Assembly: GCF_003255815.1 (NCBI RefSeq) | Contig: NC_037680.1 | Location: 13,366,603-13,430,602, forward strand | Length of the DNA: 64,000 bases | Direction of reading: 5' to 3' | Origin: Theropithecus gelada | Lineage: Eukaryota; Chordata; Mammalia; Primates; Cercopithecidae | Part shown: in pieces, positions 22,833-34,788 of the stretch | Position numbering within the stretch: position 1 is the stretch's first letter | Layout: every line of letters begins with the position of its first letter | Translations under genes and position numbers: made by a program | The notes under the pieces: generated by a model | What the model was told of the DNA's origin: nothing | Databases searched by the model: none | What the model saw: the letters and a program-made list of their open reading frames with translations, nothing else

Positions 22833-23245
22833 TAGGGAAACATTAAGTGTTAAACTGAACATTGCTGTCTTTAAGAATGATCTGAGTTGAGAAAAGGGGG
22901 TTATCACTATGTGTTAGAATAGCTAAAAAGAAGTCATTATCCAACTTCTAAAAATAGTCCTAAATTTCAAAAAACCTTATTCATATATGTACTGCTATAG
23001 AAAATATAGCCTTAAATAGTTGGAACATATGAATATTCACTTTTATAAGGGAATATCCAAGTTAATTATTAAAGAGAATGTCCCGTATTAATGTTCTGTC
23101 CTCAAAGAGCAAGTATACGTTGACCAATGAACCATTTAATAGCCATTAAGGAAGATTATAAAATCCTCTGAGGGTCTTTCTAAAGAAAATACATTGTCAG
23201 GGTAGGGAGAGTTGGGGAAAAATTCACCTCCAACCCCATAAATAT

Positions 23246-23544
23246 CTTTTTTTCTTTTTGAGAAGAAGTTTCGCTCTTATTGCCAAGGCTGGAGTGCAGT
23301 GGCAGGATTTCAGCTCACTGCAACCTCTGCCTCCTCCTAGGTTCAAGCGATTCTCCTGCCTCAGTCTCCCGAGTAGCTGCGATTACAGGCATGTGCCACC
23401 ACGCCCGGCTAATTCTGTATTTTTAGTAGAGACGGGGTTTCTCCATGTTGGTCAGGCTGTTCTGGAACTCCCGACCTCAGGTGATCCGTTCCCCTCGGCC
23501 TTCCAAAGTGCTGGGATTACAGGTGTGAGCCACCACACCTGGCC
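23246..23544 (-). mobile_element. AluS
   Basis: Reverse full-length Alu; flanks aaatatct and ctatatct are a weak target duplication. Confidence 0.92.
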
Positions 23545-24519
23545 TATATCTACATTTTTAACTCTTAGTAAAGCTAAATGGGATTCTAAACATATCAGTA
23601 AAATGGATGTAAGAAAAAAAGACTACCATACTTCGAATCGATCCCAGTAGTTTTAAGGTATAATGGAATCAGAATAAGAAAAATATTAGGAATCTAATTT
23701 CTTGCCCAATCATTTAAAAAATATTAAGGTTAATTAACTCTTAGAGGGTGTTTTTCAGAAACTATATAATCAGTGAGAAAGTACCTTTTAATGTACAGCA
23801 CTTTATTATAACTCTTCCTATGGAGGAAATACTAGAAGTATTTCTTTGGTAATATTAATGAACATATTAACTAATGTTTAAACAATGTATGCTAAGTTTT
23901 TATCTTTGATAGAAACAAAGGAAGATGTTGCCACTCACTGGTGGACTACTGGAAATCAAGGTAGACCTAAGAAGATGCAGTAAAGCCACATGGCTTGATG
24001 GAGCTAACCTGATAAATTACTTAGGCCATATGTTTCAAATACATCTACACTAAATTTTAGTAATCATTTTCCATACACTGCCTGGAAGTTTAAATGGTAT
24101 GACTGCAGTTGGGTACTAACATTGGCCAAATTCATTCATTCTTTCCTCTCTATGTCACCCACATTCAAAGGCCACCATGCAGGTAAATAGAAAGTCTAAC
24201 GTTTAACCACCTACGCCACTCTAAAATGGTATATCCAGGAACAAAAATGAAATTCGCATTATAGCCTATCATGGCAGCATATTTTTAATCAATCCAGATA
24301 ATTTGGTCAGTGGAAAATTATGAGATCAGTTAAGAAAAGAGAAAATTTAATAGTATATCACATATAATACTAATATAATTTTCAAGAAAAATGTGTAATA
24401 ATTTATATACCATCATCTAAAGAAGACAAAAAACTCCTCAATTATGAGACTACAACTGAAGTTTAGTATAGTAAAAATATGCATTCTAAAAAGTATTTAA
24501 TTAAAAAATAGCAACATAC

Positions 24520-24639
24520 CTTATTTTCGATGACTGCTTCTGTGCAAGCTTGGAGCATGCTTAAATGGTGAGCAAAAACCAGAAATTTAAGTGAATCATT
24601 CTGAAGCATCATCTTAATATAATCCTTTACAGCACCTGC
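24520..24639 (-). CDS. ZRANB3: ZRANB3 internal exon C (helicase motif IV)
   Basis: This 120-bp, phase 0-0 exon encodes 40 residues, from AGAVKDYIKMMLQND to ACTEAVIENK. The stretch LKFLVFAHHLSML is the start of the second RecA-like lobe and corresponds to SNF2 motif IV, a hydrophobic strand followed by H-H. The acceptor is tttaatatttag/GCA and the donor AAG/gtatgt. It joins exon B (AIAK/AGAV) and exon D (IENK/TRYI) without breaking the frame. The exon is far too short to be found by open-frame length alone. The call rests on protein similarity, the two splice sites and the continuous frame. Confidence 0.96.
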
Positions 24640-25699
24640 CTAAATATTAAAAGGTAAACCTTATTAGTGTCATAAAAGTGATTATTTAAAATTTGTCACT
24701 TTTAATAAAGCGGCTTGAAAATCAGTAAATATGAACTTTTAGCTGCACTGTTCTCTAGGTAGCCTAAGGAAGTAGAAGCCCATATAAGGAAAATGTTGAA
24801 GAAGAGGGACAAGAAGGGAAAAACCTGAGCAGTTAAACGAGAAGAAGACAAGAATTAGAAGAATTAAAAAACAACACAACAATGGGTTTCAACGGAAAGG
24901 AGGTAGTCAAGTAGGCTATGATCAAGGAGTTGGCAGTTTTGTTTAGAAGGTGATTTTCAAAAAAGTTTACATATAAGACTAAGTAGGACAGAGTTAAGGA
25001 GAAAATAGAGAGCAAAAAAATCAGATGAAGAGCACTTTTTTTTTTTTTTTTTAAAGGGAAGACTGAAAAGAGTAAGGTTTAAGGAAAGTTGTTTTGTTTT
25101 TGTTTTTGTTTTTTACTTAAGAAACTTAGGTAGACTTACAAATAGGCAGTTCAAGGAGCACACAGATTAAGATAAATGGAAATGAGGTCATTTAGCGTAT
25201 CTCTGGGATGGAGAAGGTTCCAGAAGAGGCTGGAGTGATGGGATGAAGACAACAGTAGTGAGGTCTGAGAGAACAGGGGGACATATAGAACAATTGTGAG
25301 GTAGAAGGAAGAAAATTTAAAAAGTTCAGATTAATAGGTAACTTGAGGCCAAGTTACTTAGTAAGAGTGAAAAATCAATTTGGTATGAAATAAATAGGAA
25401 TTAAAGAGGATCGCATGAATTAAGTTTAAAATATGAATATATGTATCTTTTAACTTTAAAAAATCTGGTTATTTACAACTTTTGGAAAAAGATACCAGGC
25501 TGACCACATTTAACTTCTGCTCCATCTCAATGCTATGTTTAAAAGATATCTAAGTGTAGAGGGACAAAGAGAACTGGAGAAAAGTCAATAGCAACAAAAC
25601 TTTGGAAGCTAAGAAGTACATAATGACTGACAACTGATTAACCAATCTCACAGATTACCTAAACTGGCTATGGAAACTGGAGAAGCACTTGATTTATGC

Positions 25700-28075
25700 T
25701 GCAGTCATCTAAAAAGGTTCAGAAAATGATACCTCTGGAATGGGGACAGGTGTGGCTAGAAGGACCTGCTGAAATAATGTTTAAGTAGTTGATTATGTAC
25801 AATACTGCTATTTACCTTCTCTCTACCTATGCCATACAATAAGTAACTACTATAACCATTGTGGTAGAAAACTACAGACTTATTCTCTGGAGTGGATAAA
25901 ATAGAGGGTATTTGGATGGAGGAATCCTATATTGATGATAAGTATATCCTACAAAATTCATGGGGATTACATGAAAGTTACAAAATAAATGCTGAGATCT
26001 GCCCCTCTCTCCCAGCCTTCTTACCCCTATACTTCCCGAAACAGAAACAGGCTTATGTCCTTCAGGCAAGAGGGCAGAATCATATAAAGTGATTCTTTTC
26101 TAAGGAATCTGACCAGCCAAGAGAAAAAATGAAAGATACTGCTATCAGGGGTTTCCCAAGGAGACATCCCATTGAGAACACCCTTTATTGAAGGCCATAG
26201 TCTATAAATCATATACATGTGCAGAGCTTCTAGTCAGTGGTTAGTGTCTTTCTTGTAAATATAAGCAACCAACCAAAGATCAATAGATATTTGTAGAAAG
26301 CAACATGTATGAACAGATCAAATATACAGAGCTAAGAAAACTGAAAGAGATTGCATTTATAAAACAAGACCATTTTCCAGAAAAAAAAAAAAGAGAGAGA
26401 TATAAAGAGGAGAAAAAAGTACTCTCAGAAATGAAAAATATAATAGCAGAAATGGATAATTCATTGGTTACTAAGCTAAGGAAATCTCCCAGAAAGTGGA
26501 CAGAAAATATATAGGCCAGGCATGGTGGCTCACGCCTGTAATCCCAGCACTTTGGGAGGCCGAGGCGGGCGGATCACTCGAGGTCAGGAGTTCAAGACCA
26601 GCCTGGCCAACATGGTGAAACCCCATCTCTACCAAAAATACAAAAATTAGCCAGGCGTGTTGGCATGCGCCTGTAATCCCAGCTACTCGGGAGGCCAAGG
26701 CAGGAGAATCGCTTGAACCTGGGAGGTGGAGGTTGCAGTGAGCCGAGATTACGTCACTGCTCTCCAGCCTGGGCAACAGAATGAGACTCTGTCTCAAAAA
26801 AAAAAAAAAAAAAAAAGAAATATAAAATATAAAATAATTAGGGGATCAGGTCATGAGGGCAATGTATGAAAATATAGGCATAATAAAAGTCTCAGAAAAC
26901 AAACAGAGAAAAAAAACCAACAAAAATAATCAAAGAAATAAAGTTCTACATAACTGAAGGGCATGAGTTTCCAAAATGAAAAATGGAAAAGACCCACTTC
27001 GTGTCTTTCACAATGAATGAAAACACACCCAGAACGAGGCTCATTATCAAGAAATTTTAGAACACTGGGACACAGAAATGATTCTATAAGCTTCCAGAAA
27101 GGGAAGAAAAGATTTCATAGAATCAAAATAGAGTAACAATTCTGAATTGTATTGGATTTCTCAATACCAATACCAGAAATGAGAGAAAATGATTTCCCTA
27201 AATTTTATATCCAGCTAATTAAAAAACAGATAGAATAATAATATTTTCAAATACGCAAGGAATGCAAATAATTTGCTTCCAATATACCATTTCTTGGGAG
27301 GCTACTGGAGAAAATCCTCCAACAAAACAAGGAAGTAAACAAAGAAAGAAAATAATATAAAGGAAAGAGGTGAAAATCTCTAGGATGAGAGCTCTGCAGC
27401 AGGCCTAAAGAGTAACAGTTCAGACTGGAGCTAATCAGAAGGAACCAGGGGAAATTTCTTTAAGAAGATGAGATTAATACAATGCTTAATGTTTAAAGAT
27501 AATGGGAGGAGGTTAAATAACTAGGGGAAACTTTGAGGATGAATTAGTGACAACTACACAGAAAACTAATAAAAGAAGAAAATAAAAACGTTTATAATTA
27601 TTAATGCCAAAGAAAATAAAATGAATTGTGGAAGAAAACATATCCATAGCATATATTTCACCTGTAAATGTTGTAAATATGGTTCTAATAATAAACATGG
27701 TGCATACTGATCAAGCCAAAATTGGTAATAAGTTGCTATAAAATCAGTAAAACTATGATTATCACTTTCATGGAAGGATGGAAAAAACAGAAAGGGCTAA
27801 AATTTTATCTTCCGTATTAAGAAGGCAACTGATGACAGCTAAAATTACAAAGCAAATAGTAATACAAACCAAGCAGCAATATAAGTATGGTGTTGAGGGA
27901 TTTGAAGTAAATACTAAAAAAAAAAAAAAAAATCAGCTGAAAGAAAAGAAGGTTGTTGCCTTTGGGAAATAAGGTTAGAGGACTGTTATTTTTTGGATCT
28001 CTGGTCATTAAACTATGATACTATGTAGGTTTGGTAATAAAAAATTATAAAGAAGGCATTTCGAAACTGAAAAAT
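25700..28075 (+). mobile_element. HAL1/L1M-like ORF1-derived remnant
   Basis: A-rich sequence with 'agtactctcagaaatgaaaa', 'ataatagcagaaatgg', 'gaaatgagagaaaatgattt' and 'ttttatatccagctaatt', matching the style of L1/HAL1 ORF1 and 3' region. The reading frame is broken many times. Left edge uncertain; an Alu interrupts it. Confidence 0.5.
26514..26816 (+). mobile_element. AluS
   Basis: Full-length forward Alu with a long A tail. 'gaaaatata' before and 'gaaatata' after look like the target duplication. Confidence 0.94.
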
Positions 28076-29115
28076 ACCTACTTAAAATTCATATATATGA
28101 CTATAAAGTCACATGACAGATTCTGCAAATGACATTTTGCATGTCTAAGTTTTCTAAACCACAGAAATTCATCATACAATGAGAGAAGGGGCTGTTAAGA
28201 ACTTTAGCCTTGGATTTCAGTGCCTTGGAAAGTGGAAATGAAGTACTGTCAAAACAAGGAGCTATAAATTCCGGATATGTTGTCATGGCAACTGAACCAT
28301 TTTAATAAAGTGCATGTTTGCCTAAAGAGCTATATTTACTGTGATAAGCCTTTCAAAATGTACATGTCAAGATGGAGTACTTTTAAGGTACATTCATTAC
28401 TATCCAGTCCAGATTTACAAACTATATAATTGCCAAACCTCTAGTCTCAGATGGATTCCCCCTCCTCTTCCCAAGTGAGCAATTTTTGTTAGAGTCTCCT
28501 CCACTGATATCACCTGCTTCCATCATGACCAGAGATGCTGATGCCAAAGTTCAAGCCCCCTTTTCCCACTCCTTTCCACTAGTGCTTCAAAAAGGTTTAT
28601 GGTTCCTAACATTATTATAAAGCTCAATTACATAACTGGCTAAATAGGCTCTTAGGACTAACAAAGCAACTTAACCATCATTTGTGATACTGCTTTTTAG
28701 GAGAAAATGTGTTTAGTATAGCAAAACATCAAAAGTTACAAATGAACTTTTGGGATTCTCTTAGGTTCTTAAGCTGGGGATTACACAGATTTTCATTTTA
28801 AAATGTACTATGCATGCATTTTAACTATTTTGATTTTATCCTAATAAAAACTATCACTGCATTGTCAGATTTGAAATTATCTGAACAGGAATTTGCTTCC
28901 AAACGATCTTAAGCACATAGTATGTGGAATGGCAGGTTCTCATAATAATTAACGTCTTGGTTATGCCAGTTCAGGTTTCACAGAAGTTGCAGAAAATGCA
29001 TGTGTTCAAAACTCTATTTTATTTTACTAGAATTGATCTGTTAGTAATGAGCCTGTTAGTCGAAGGTCTAATTTAAGTAATTAACTATACATTATATCTT
29101 ATTTAAAAAAATGCA

Positions 29116-29428
29116 GGCCAGGTGCGGTTGCTCACGCCTGTAATCCCAGCACTTTGGGAGGCCGAGGTGGGAGGATCACCTGAGGTCTGGAGTTAGGGAC
29201 CAGCCTGACCAACATGGAGAAACCCTGTCTCTACTGAAAATATAAAATTAGCCAGGTGTGATGGCGCATGCCTGTGGTCCAGCTACTCGGGAGGCTGAGG
29301 CGGGAGAACCGTTTGAGCCCGGGAGGTAGAGGCTGCGGTGACCTGAGATTGCACCATTGCACTCCAGCCTGAGCAACAAGAGCAAATCTCCATCTCAAAA
29401 TAAATAAATAAATTAAATTAAATTAAAT
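29116..29428 (+). mobile_element. AluS
   Basis: Forward Alu whose tail has become (AAAT)n then (TTAAA)n microsatellite-like sequence at 29396-29428. Confidence 0.93.
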
Positions 29429-29639
29429 ACAACAATAAATAGAATATTCATTTTTTTTTTCAGTGAAGAAGTACACATCTTACTTTCTGAGGTAAAAGTA
29501 GTTAAAGAAAAATATATATTGCACTGAAGAACTGATAAAAGTTATTTGATTTCAAATTGTTGGCTTTTAATCAAATAAAAAGAAAGAAAAAAAAGAAAGA
29601 CAAAAACATCAAAACTGAACTATGACAAAGACTCTCCTT

Positions 29640-30060
29640 TGATCTAACTTTAGTTAGGCTCTCCTGAGCCCTCTGTGCAACTAAGCCTTCACCTTGGTCT
29701 TCTGTGTCCATCCTATCCTTGCCAGGCCTGCATAGCCCAGTCTTATAAGAACCCTACTAAGTCATTTCAGTGAAAATCCCCCCACTCTTGATATTGGATC
29801 TAGTTCCTTATTCCGCACCTTTGGATGTATAAAGCCTTGGCCTGTCTTTAGCAAGAATCTCCTTCAGGTCTCCTCTTAGTAATTTTCCATTCATCAACTC
29901 TCTCAACCTACTTGCTGGCTATAAACCTCTACTTGTCCTTGTATTTGGAATTGAGCTCAACCTCTCTCGCCTATTGCAAAACAGTTGACCTCTATACTGC
30001 AATAGTCTTGAGTAGTCTTCCCTACTGTTTTAACAAGTCAGAATAATCTTTTCTTTAACA
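29640..30060 (+). mobile_element. Possible ERVL LTR (LTR16-like)
   Basis: The end 'tactgcaatagtcttgagta', 'ctactgttttaacaagtcag' and 'aataatcttttctttaacag' resembles an ERVL LTR terminus. Diverged; alternative old LTR families are possible. Confidence 0.4.
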
Positions 30061-30489
30061 GCTATAACTTACAGCTAAGAGAGTGTGAGCACAAAGAAAG
30101 CTTCCCTTTAAGTCCTGAAGTCCTCAGAACCCAGTCAAATGACAGTTTTGTTCAGATATCGCATGACCTTTTAAACTCTTTCAATGTCTTCTTAGTCACA
30201 GGTGAATTGTGATTGGTCTAAGCAAACCTAGCATTTTCATTTCCCCTGCAAATGATTCTGACTAATATGACACCTAAGGAGTCTGCTGGGGGTTTCAAAA
30301 AAACATCCTCCCTGACAAAGGCACTCTTAGGAACACTTTTCCTTGCTTTAGACATTATGGGCTGCACTTCATATCTGATATCCTGGAATGCAGCAGTCAT
30401 CTTGGGGCTATAATAGGAGCTGTTGAGGGCAAGCAGCGAACTGGGTCAGACAACAAAAGACAGAAGAACCTAGGTTCTCTCTCTTTTTT

Positions 30490-30930
30490 AAAAAATAGCT
30501 TCATTGTGATATAATTCCCATGCCATAAAATTCACTCTTTTAAGTGTACAATTCAATGGCTTTTAGTACATTTGCAGAATTGTGTATCATCACAACAATC
30601 ACAACCTAACAATGTTAGGACCTTTTCATTACCCTAAAAAGAATTCCTTTACCTCTCAGCTGTCATACCCCAGCTCCCCATCATTTCAGCTCTAGGTGAA
30701 CACTAATTAACTTTCTGTCTCTATGGATTTGACTCTGTTGGACATTCCATATAAATGGAATCATATATGTGTTTTCTGAGACAGCTTCTTTAACTTAGTG
30801 TAATGGTTTCCAATCTATGTTGTAGCATACATCAGCACTTCATTTATTTTTTAATGTCAAATAATATTCCACTGTATGAATATATATGCATTTTATTTAT
30901 CCATTCATCAGTTGATATACTCTCTTATTT
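30490..30930 (-). mobile_element. L1M fragment
   Basis: Reverse old L1: 'gtgatataattcccatgcca', 'tctctatggatttgactctg', 'ccatataaatggaatcata', 'taatattccactgtatgaat'. Same region of L1 as the 4.1-6.1 kb copy. Confidence 0.8.
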
Positions 30931-31633
30931 TTATTCATTTATCTACCTCACCTTATACTGTTCCTTAATAACTTATTTCTTTTGTGATAGTTGATTTACT
31001 TTCTATCCTTTAAAATAATCTTAAATAAGCAGAGGCAAGTACCAAAGTAAAAGAGAATATGCATTGTTTATTTACTCCTTGCCTAGCTTCCGCAGCTCAC
31101 CACAAAAGGAAGGCTAGACATTGTCTTCCAGTATCCCTTCCCCCTTTGCCGATAGTTTTTAATTTAGAAACTTTTTCATCAGCCTGAAAAAACATTTTCA
31201 AATCTGTTAGTAAAGATTTTGAAATCTGGTAGGAGACAGCCTTCAGGAGAAGACTAGCAGTTTCCATACCATAATGTCAGGGCTTTGAACATTTTTACAG
31301 AGCCTCACGCCCAAATTTTCCCAAAGAAACAATAATTTCACTTCAAAAGATGGTTCCAGTGAACTATCAAAAGTATTATTTTCTTATCTCAAAGAATGTT
31401 TTACTTCCTTATAAATATATCTGCAAATACAAATCTAATACCTCTAATACATTTAATCTTTTGACACTGATGGAGTTCCACAAGCAGCACACTGAAGGGT
31501 AGATGGGATACAATACCCTGTGAAAAAGGTAATTCCAATTTAATATCTTAACCAACATAATTTTACAAAAAAACCCTGGGATCCTAAATCTTTCCGTAAG
31601 GTTTTCAGAACAAGTTATAATAAAGCAATCATT

Positions 31634-31662
31634 ATCAATCAATCAATCAATCAATCAATCAA
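31634..31662 (+). repeat. (ATCA)n microsatellite
   Basis: About seven perfect tetranucleotide units. Confidence 0.95.
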
Positions 31663-31827
31663 CTTAGCAAGGATACATGAGATAGCATTCCTAAGAATGA
31701 CACAATTCCATTTACCCAAAATTCACCCAAATTTTGACAAAGTAAAGTCAATACTCTTATGAACTTTAAGAAAGTTATTTTCGTGGAAGTTTGATCATAA
31801 AAGTCATTGATCAAAACAGCTAATCTA

Positions 31828-32121
31828 GGCCTGACACAGCGACACATGGCTATAATCCCAGCACTTTGGGAGGCTGGGGCAGGAGGACTGCTCAAGCCCA
31901 GGAGTTTGAGACCAGCCTGGGCAACATAGTGGGAGCCTGTATCTACAAAAATTTTAAAAATTAGCCGGGTGTGGTGGCATGTGCCTGTCTGTACTCCCAG
32001 CTACTTGGGAGGCTGGGGCAGAAGGACTGCTTGAGCCTGGGAGGTTGAGGCTGCAGTGAGCTGTGATTGTGCCACTGCACTTCAGCCTGGGTGACAGAGT
32101 GAGGCCCTGTCTCAAACAAAC
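31828..32121 (+). mobile_element. AluJ
   Basis: Old forward Alu retaining a perfect 15-bp target duplication aaaacagctaatcta at 31813-31827 and 32122-32136. Confidence 0.94.
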
Positions 32122-32369
32122 AAAACAGCTAATCTAATTCTTTTAAAACTGAATTCAATTATTAAAAACATTCTTGATTTATTTCTAAACTCCATCCACT
32201 AGTCATGGCAATAAGTACAGAATAAACTTTATTTGGTGAGGTTTATTTATTTATTTGTTCATGAATAAACCTTATTTGGGTGTTAAAAATCAAAACACAC
32301 AGAATGTACAGACTTTAAAGTCTGCATCTTTTCCATGCCTATTCAGGGATGTTGAAAAATCACTAATAG

Positions 32370-32522
32370 GGAGCCAGGCATGATGGCTCATGCCTGTAGT
32401 CCCAGCTAGTCATTAGGCTGTGGTGGGAGGACAGCTTGAGCCTGGAAGTTAGAGGATGCAGTGAGCCACGATCACACCACTGCACTGCAGCCTGGACAAC
32501 AGAGCAAGACTCTGACCCTTAA
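32370..32522 (+). mobile_element. Alu right-arm monomer (FRAM-like)
   Basis: Single right-arm unit of about 150 bp with its own perfect 15-bp target duplication aaaaatcactaatag at 32355-32369 and 32523-32537, so it inserted as a monomer or 5'-truncated copy. Confidence 0.85.
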
Positions 32523-32599
32523 AAAAATCACTAATAGAAAAATAGATAACACATTAATCCAGGGTCATTAACAAATATTATGTCTATTTAGCTATCCTT

Positions 32600-32860
32600 G
32601 TAGAATGATGGCTAAGCACATGGACTCTGGAGCCAGACAGTCTGGGTTTGAATACTAGCTCCATCATTTACAATGTGAGAGACATTGAGAGTCACTTAAT
32701 CTCTGTGGTTTAATTTTCTCATCTATAAAAGAAGATAAAAGTACCTATACTGCATAGGGTTGTGGTGAAAATTAAATAAGTTAGTCCATGAAATATGTTT
32801 GGATTAGTGCTTGGCACATAGTGGACATTACAAAGTATTAGCTCCTATTATTAGCATATT
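32600..32860 (+). mobile_element. MIR
   Basis: Nearly complete MIR: 'gatggctaagcacatggact', ctggagccagacagtctggg, 'ttctcatctataaaa' and 'gtgcttggcacatagtgg'. Confidence 0.9.
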
Positions 32861-33032
32861 TCTCCAGTAAACTGCAAAAACTACTTCAACATCACAACCT
32901 ATGACTCCCAGCTCTCAAACCACCCCTTGCCCAAAGAAAATAGAATCACATCTGAGAATTCTGTTACCTTTCCTTACTTTCCTCATCCTCACTTCCTTTC
33001 CTTTTGTAACAAGAGAGGTTATTTCTTCTTTT

Positions 33033-33332
33033 TTTTTTTTTTTTTCTTGAGACAGAGTTTTGCTCTTGTTGCCTAGGCTGGAGTGCAATGGTGCAATCTC
33101 AGCTCACTGCAGCCTCTGCCTCCCGGGTTCAAGCAATTATCCTGCCTCAGCCTCCTGAGCAGCTGGGATTATAGGCATGCACCACCACGCCTGGCTAATT
33201 TTGTATTTTTAGTAGAGACGGGGTTTCTCCATGTTGGTCAGGCTGGTCTGCTTGAACTCCTGGCCTCAGGTGATCTGCCCGCCTTGGCCTCCCAAAGTGC
33301 TGGGATTACAGGCGTGAGCCACCGTGCCTGGC
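33033..33332 (-). mobile_element. AluS
   Basis: Reverse full-length Alu with a target duplication of about 20 bp (33012-33032 and 33333-33353, beginning agagaggttatttc). Confidence 0.95.
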
Positions 33333-34492
33333 AGAGAGGTTATTTCTTCTTTTCCTATGGTAAACTCCTCTATTTGTGATTCCAACCTATCCATTCTTGC
33401 CACCTCAAAAACCTTACAACACTCCTTCTCAAGTGGATTTATTTCCTTATCTTTAAGAAAGCCTTCCTCCATGCCACATCTCCATATGGTTAATATACTC
33501 TTTTATCCTCTAAAATGGTAACATTATTTTATTTGCACTGTATTGATTATTGCTGACTATTTCCTGCTAATGAAGAGGAGGCAGAGTGTCCCCAATTCAG
33601 AGCCAGAGATCCTTTCCGAAACTACAGAAACGGCACAAGAAGAAGCGCTCTTCAGTCTCATATCTTCCCAGACCCTGTGCGGCAGGGAATATTGCAGTGG
33701 CCTCATTATACCTCACTGCATATTATAAATAGGATTCCACCTGTGCTAAGCTGCTGAGGCAATTAAAGAGGAAACACACTTTGTGCATAATGGAAACGTG
33801 TTTAAAGTAATTTGCCTTCTGGAAAGTTGTTAAGGCACGAAGGAATGCTGCCATCCCTCTAGTGACAAGAAATTTTAAATTATGGGTTGGCTTTAATCCT
33901 TTTCATAGAAAAATAACTGGCATTTCTCCCAAAATGGTTTCTTCTAAAAATGAGGCATTGTTGTGGTACCTGTTGTAATGTACTTGAATTGAGAGATGGC
34001 CAGACCATACGTAACACAGGTATCTGGTTTTTTTTCTAGAAAAGTATTATGCTGATCACAAATCTGAAGAATGCGTTCATTTTCATCCATTGTATTCTCA
34101 ACATATATTACAAAGCAACAAAAACAATGACATAGAAGAAAAGTAATTCTCCTAATTATTGGAGATTCTCCACTAATTGACTTTGTACTGGTAACATTGA
34201 TTATTTTTGGTTCATTCCTTTGTTTACTATTTATCATCATTATTTTAAAAAAAAGTTCCATTGTTTTATTTTATTTTTATTTATTTATTTTTATTTTAAT
34301 AGGTTTTTGGGGAAACAGGTGGTGTTTGGTTACATGGATAAGTTCTTTAGGTGTGATTTCTGAGATTATGGTGCACCTATCACCTGGGCAGTGTACACTG
34401 CACCCAGTTACACGTCTTTTATCTCTTACACCCCTCTCACCCTTCCCCCAAGTCCCCAAAGTCCCATTGTATCATTCTTATGCCTTTGCATT

Positions 34493-34788
34493 TTCTTTTT
34501 CTTTTTGAGAGGGAGTCTCGCGTTGTCACCCAGGCTGGAGTGCAGTGGTGCAATCTCGGCTCACTGCAACCTCCAAATCCTGGGTTCACGCAATTCTCCT
34601 TCCTCAATCTCCTGAGTATCTGGGACTACAGGCACACGCCACTACACCCGGCTAATTTTTGTATTTTTAGTAGAGACGGGGTTTCACCATATTGTCCAGA
34701 CTGGTCTCAAACTCCTAGCCTCAAGTGATCTGCCTGCCTTGGCCTCCTGAAGTGTTGGGATTACAGGCGTGAGCCACTGCACTCGGCC
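34493..34788 (-). mobile_element. AluS in L1 3' UTR
   Basis: Reverse Alu at the point where the L1 jumps from 3' UTR to ORF2, hiding a deletion of the ORF2 C-terminal part. Confidence 0.92.

Larger units (their letters stand above)
21483..24519 (-). other. ZRANB3: ZRANB3 intron between exons C and D
   Basis: A 3,037-bp intron as assembled. Its true length is unknown because it contains a 100-N gap in an AluY tail. It also holds two other Alus. The stretches 21483-21990, 22843-23245 and 23545-24519 are AT-rich with no recognised element. Confidence 0.9.

Noticed and set aside
26305..26514. Lysine-rich frame near 26.3 kb
   Set aside because: Composition and neighbours fit a decayed HAL1/L1 ORF1 remnant, not a separate small protein.
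29396..31662. Short tandem units considered as a CRISPR-like or satellite array
   Set aside because: They are simple Alu-tail and tetranucleotide repeats without spacers; CRISPR is not expected in a primate genome.
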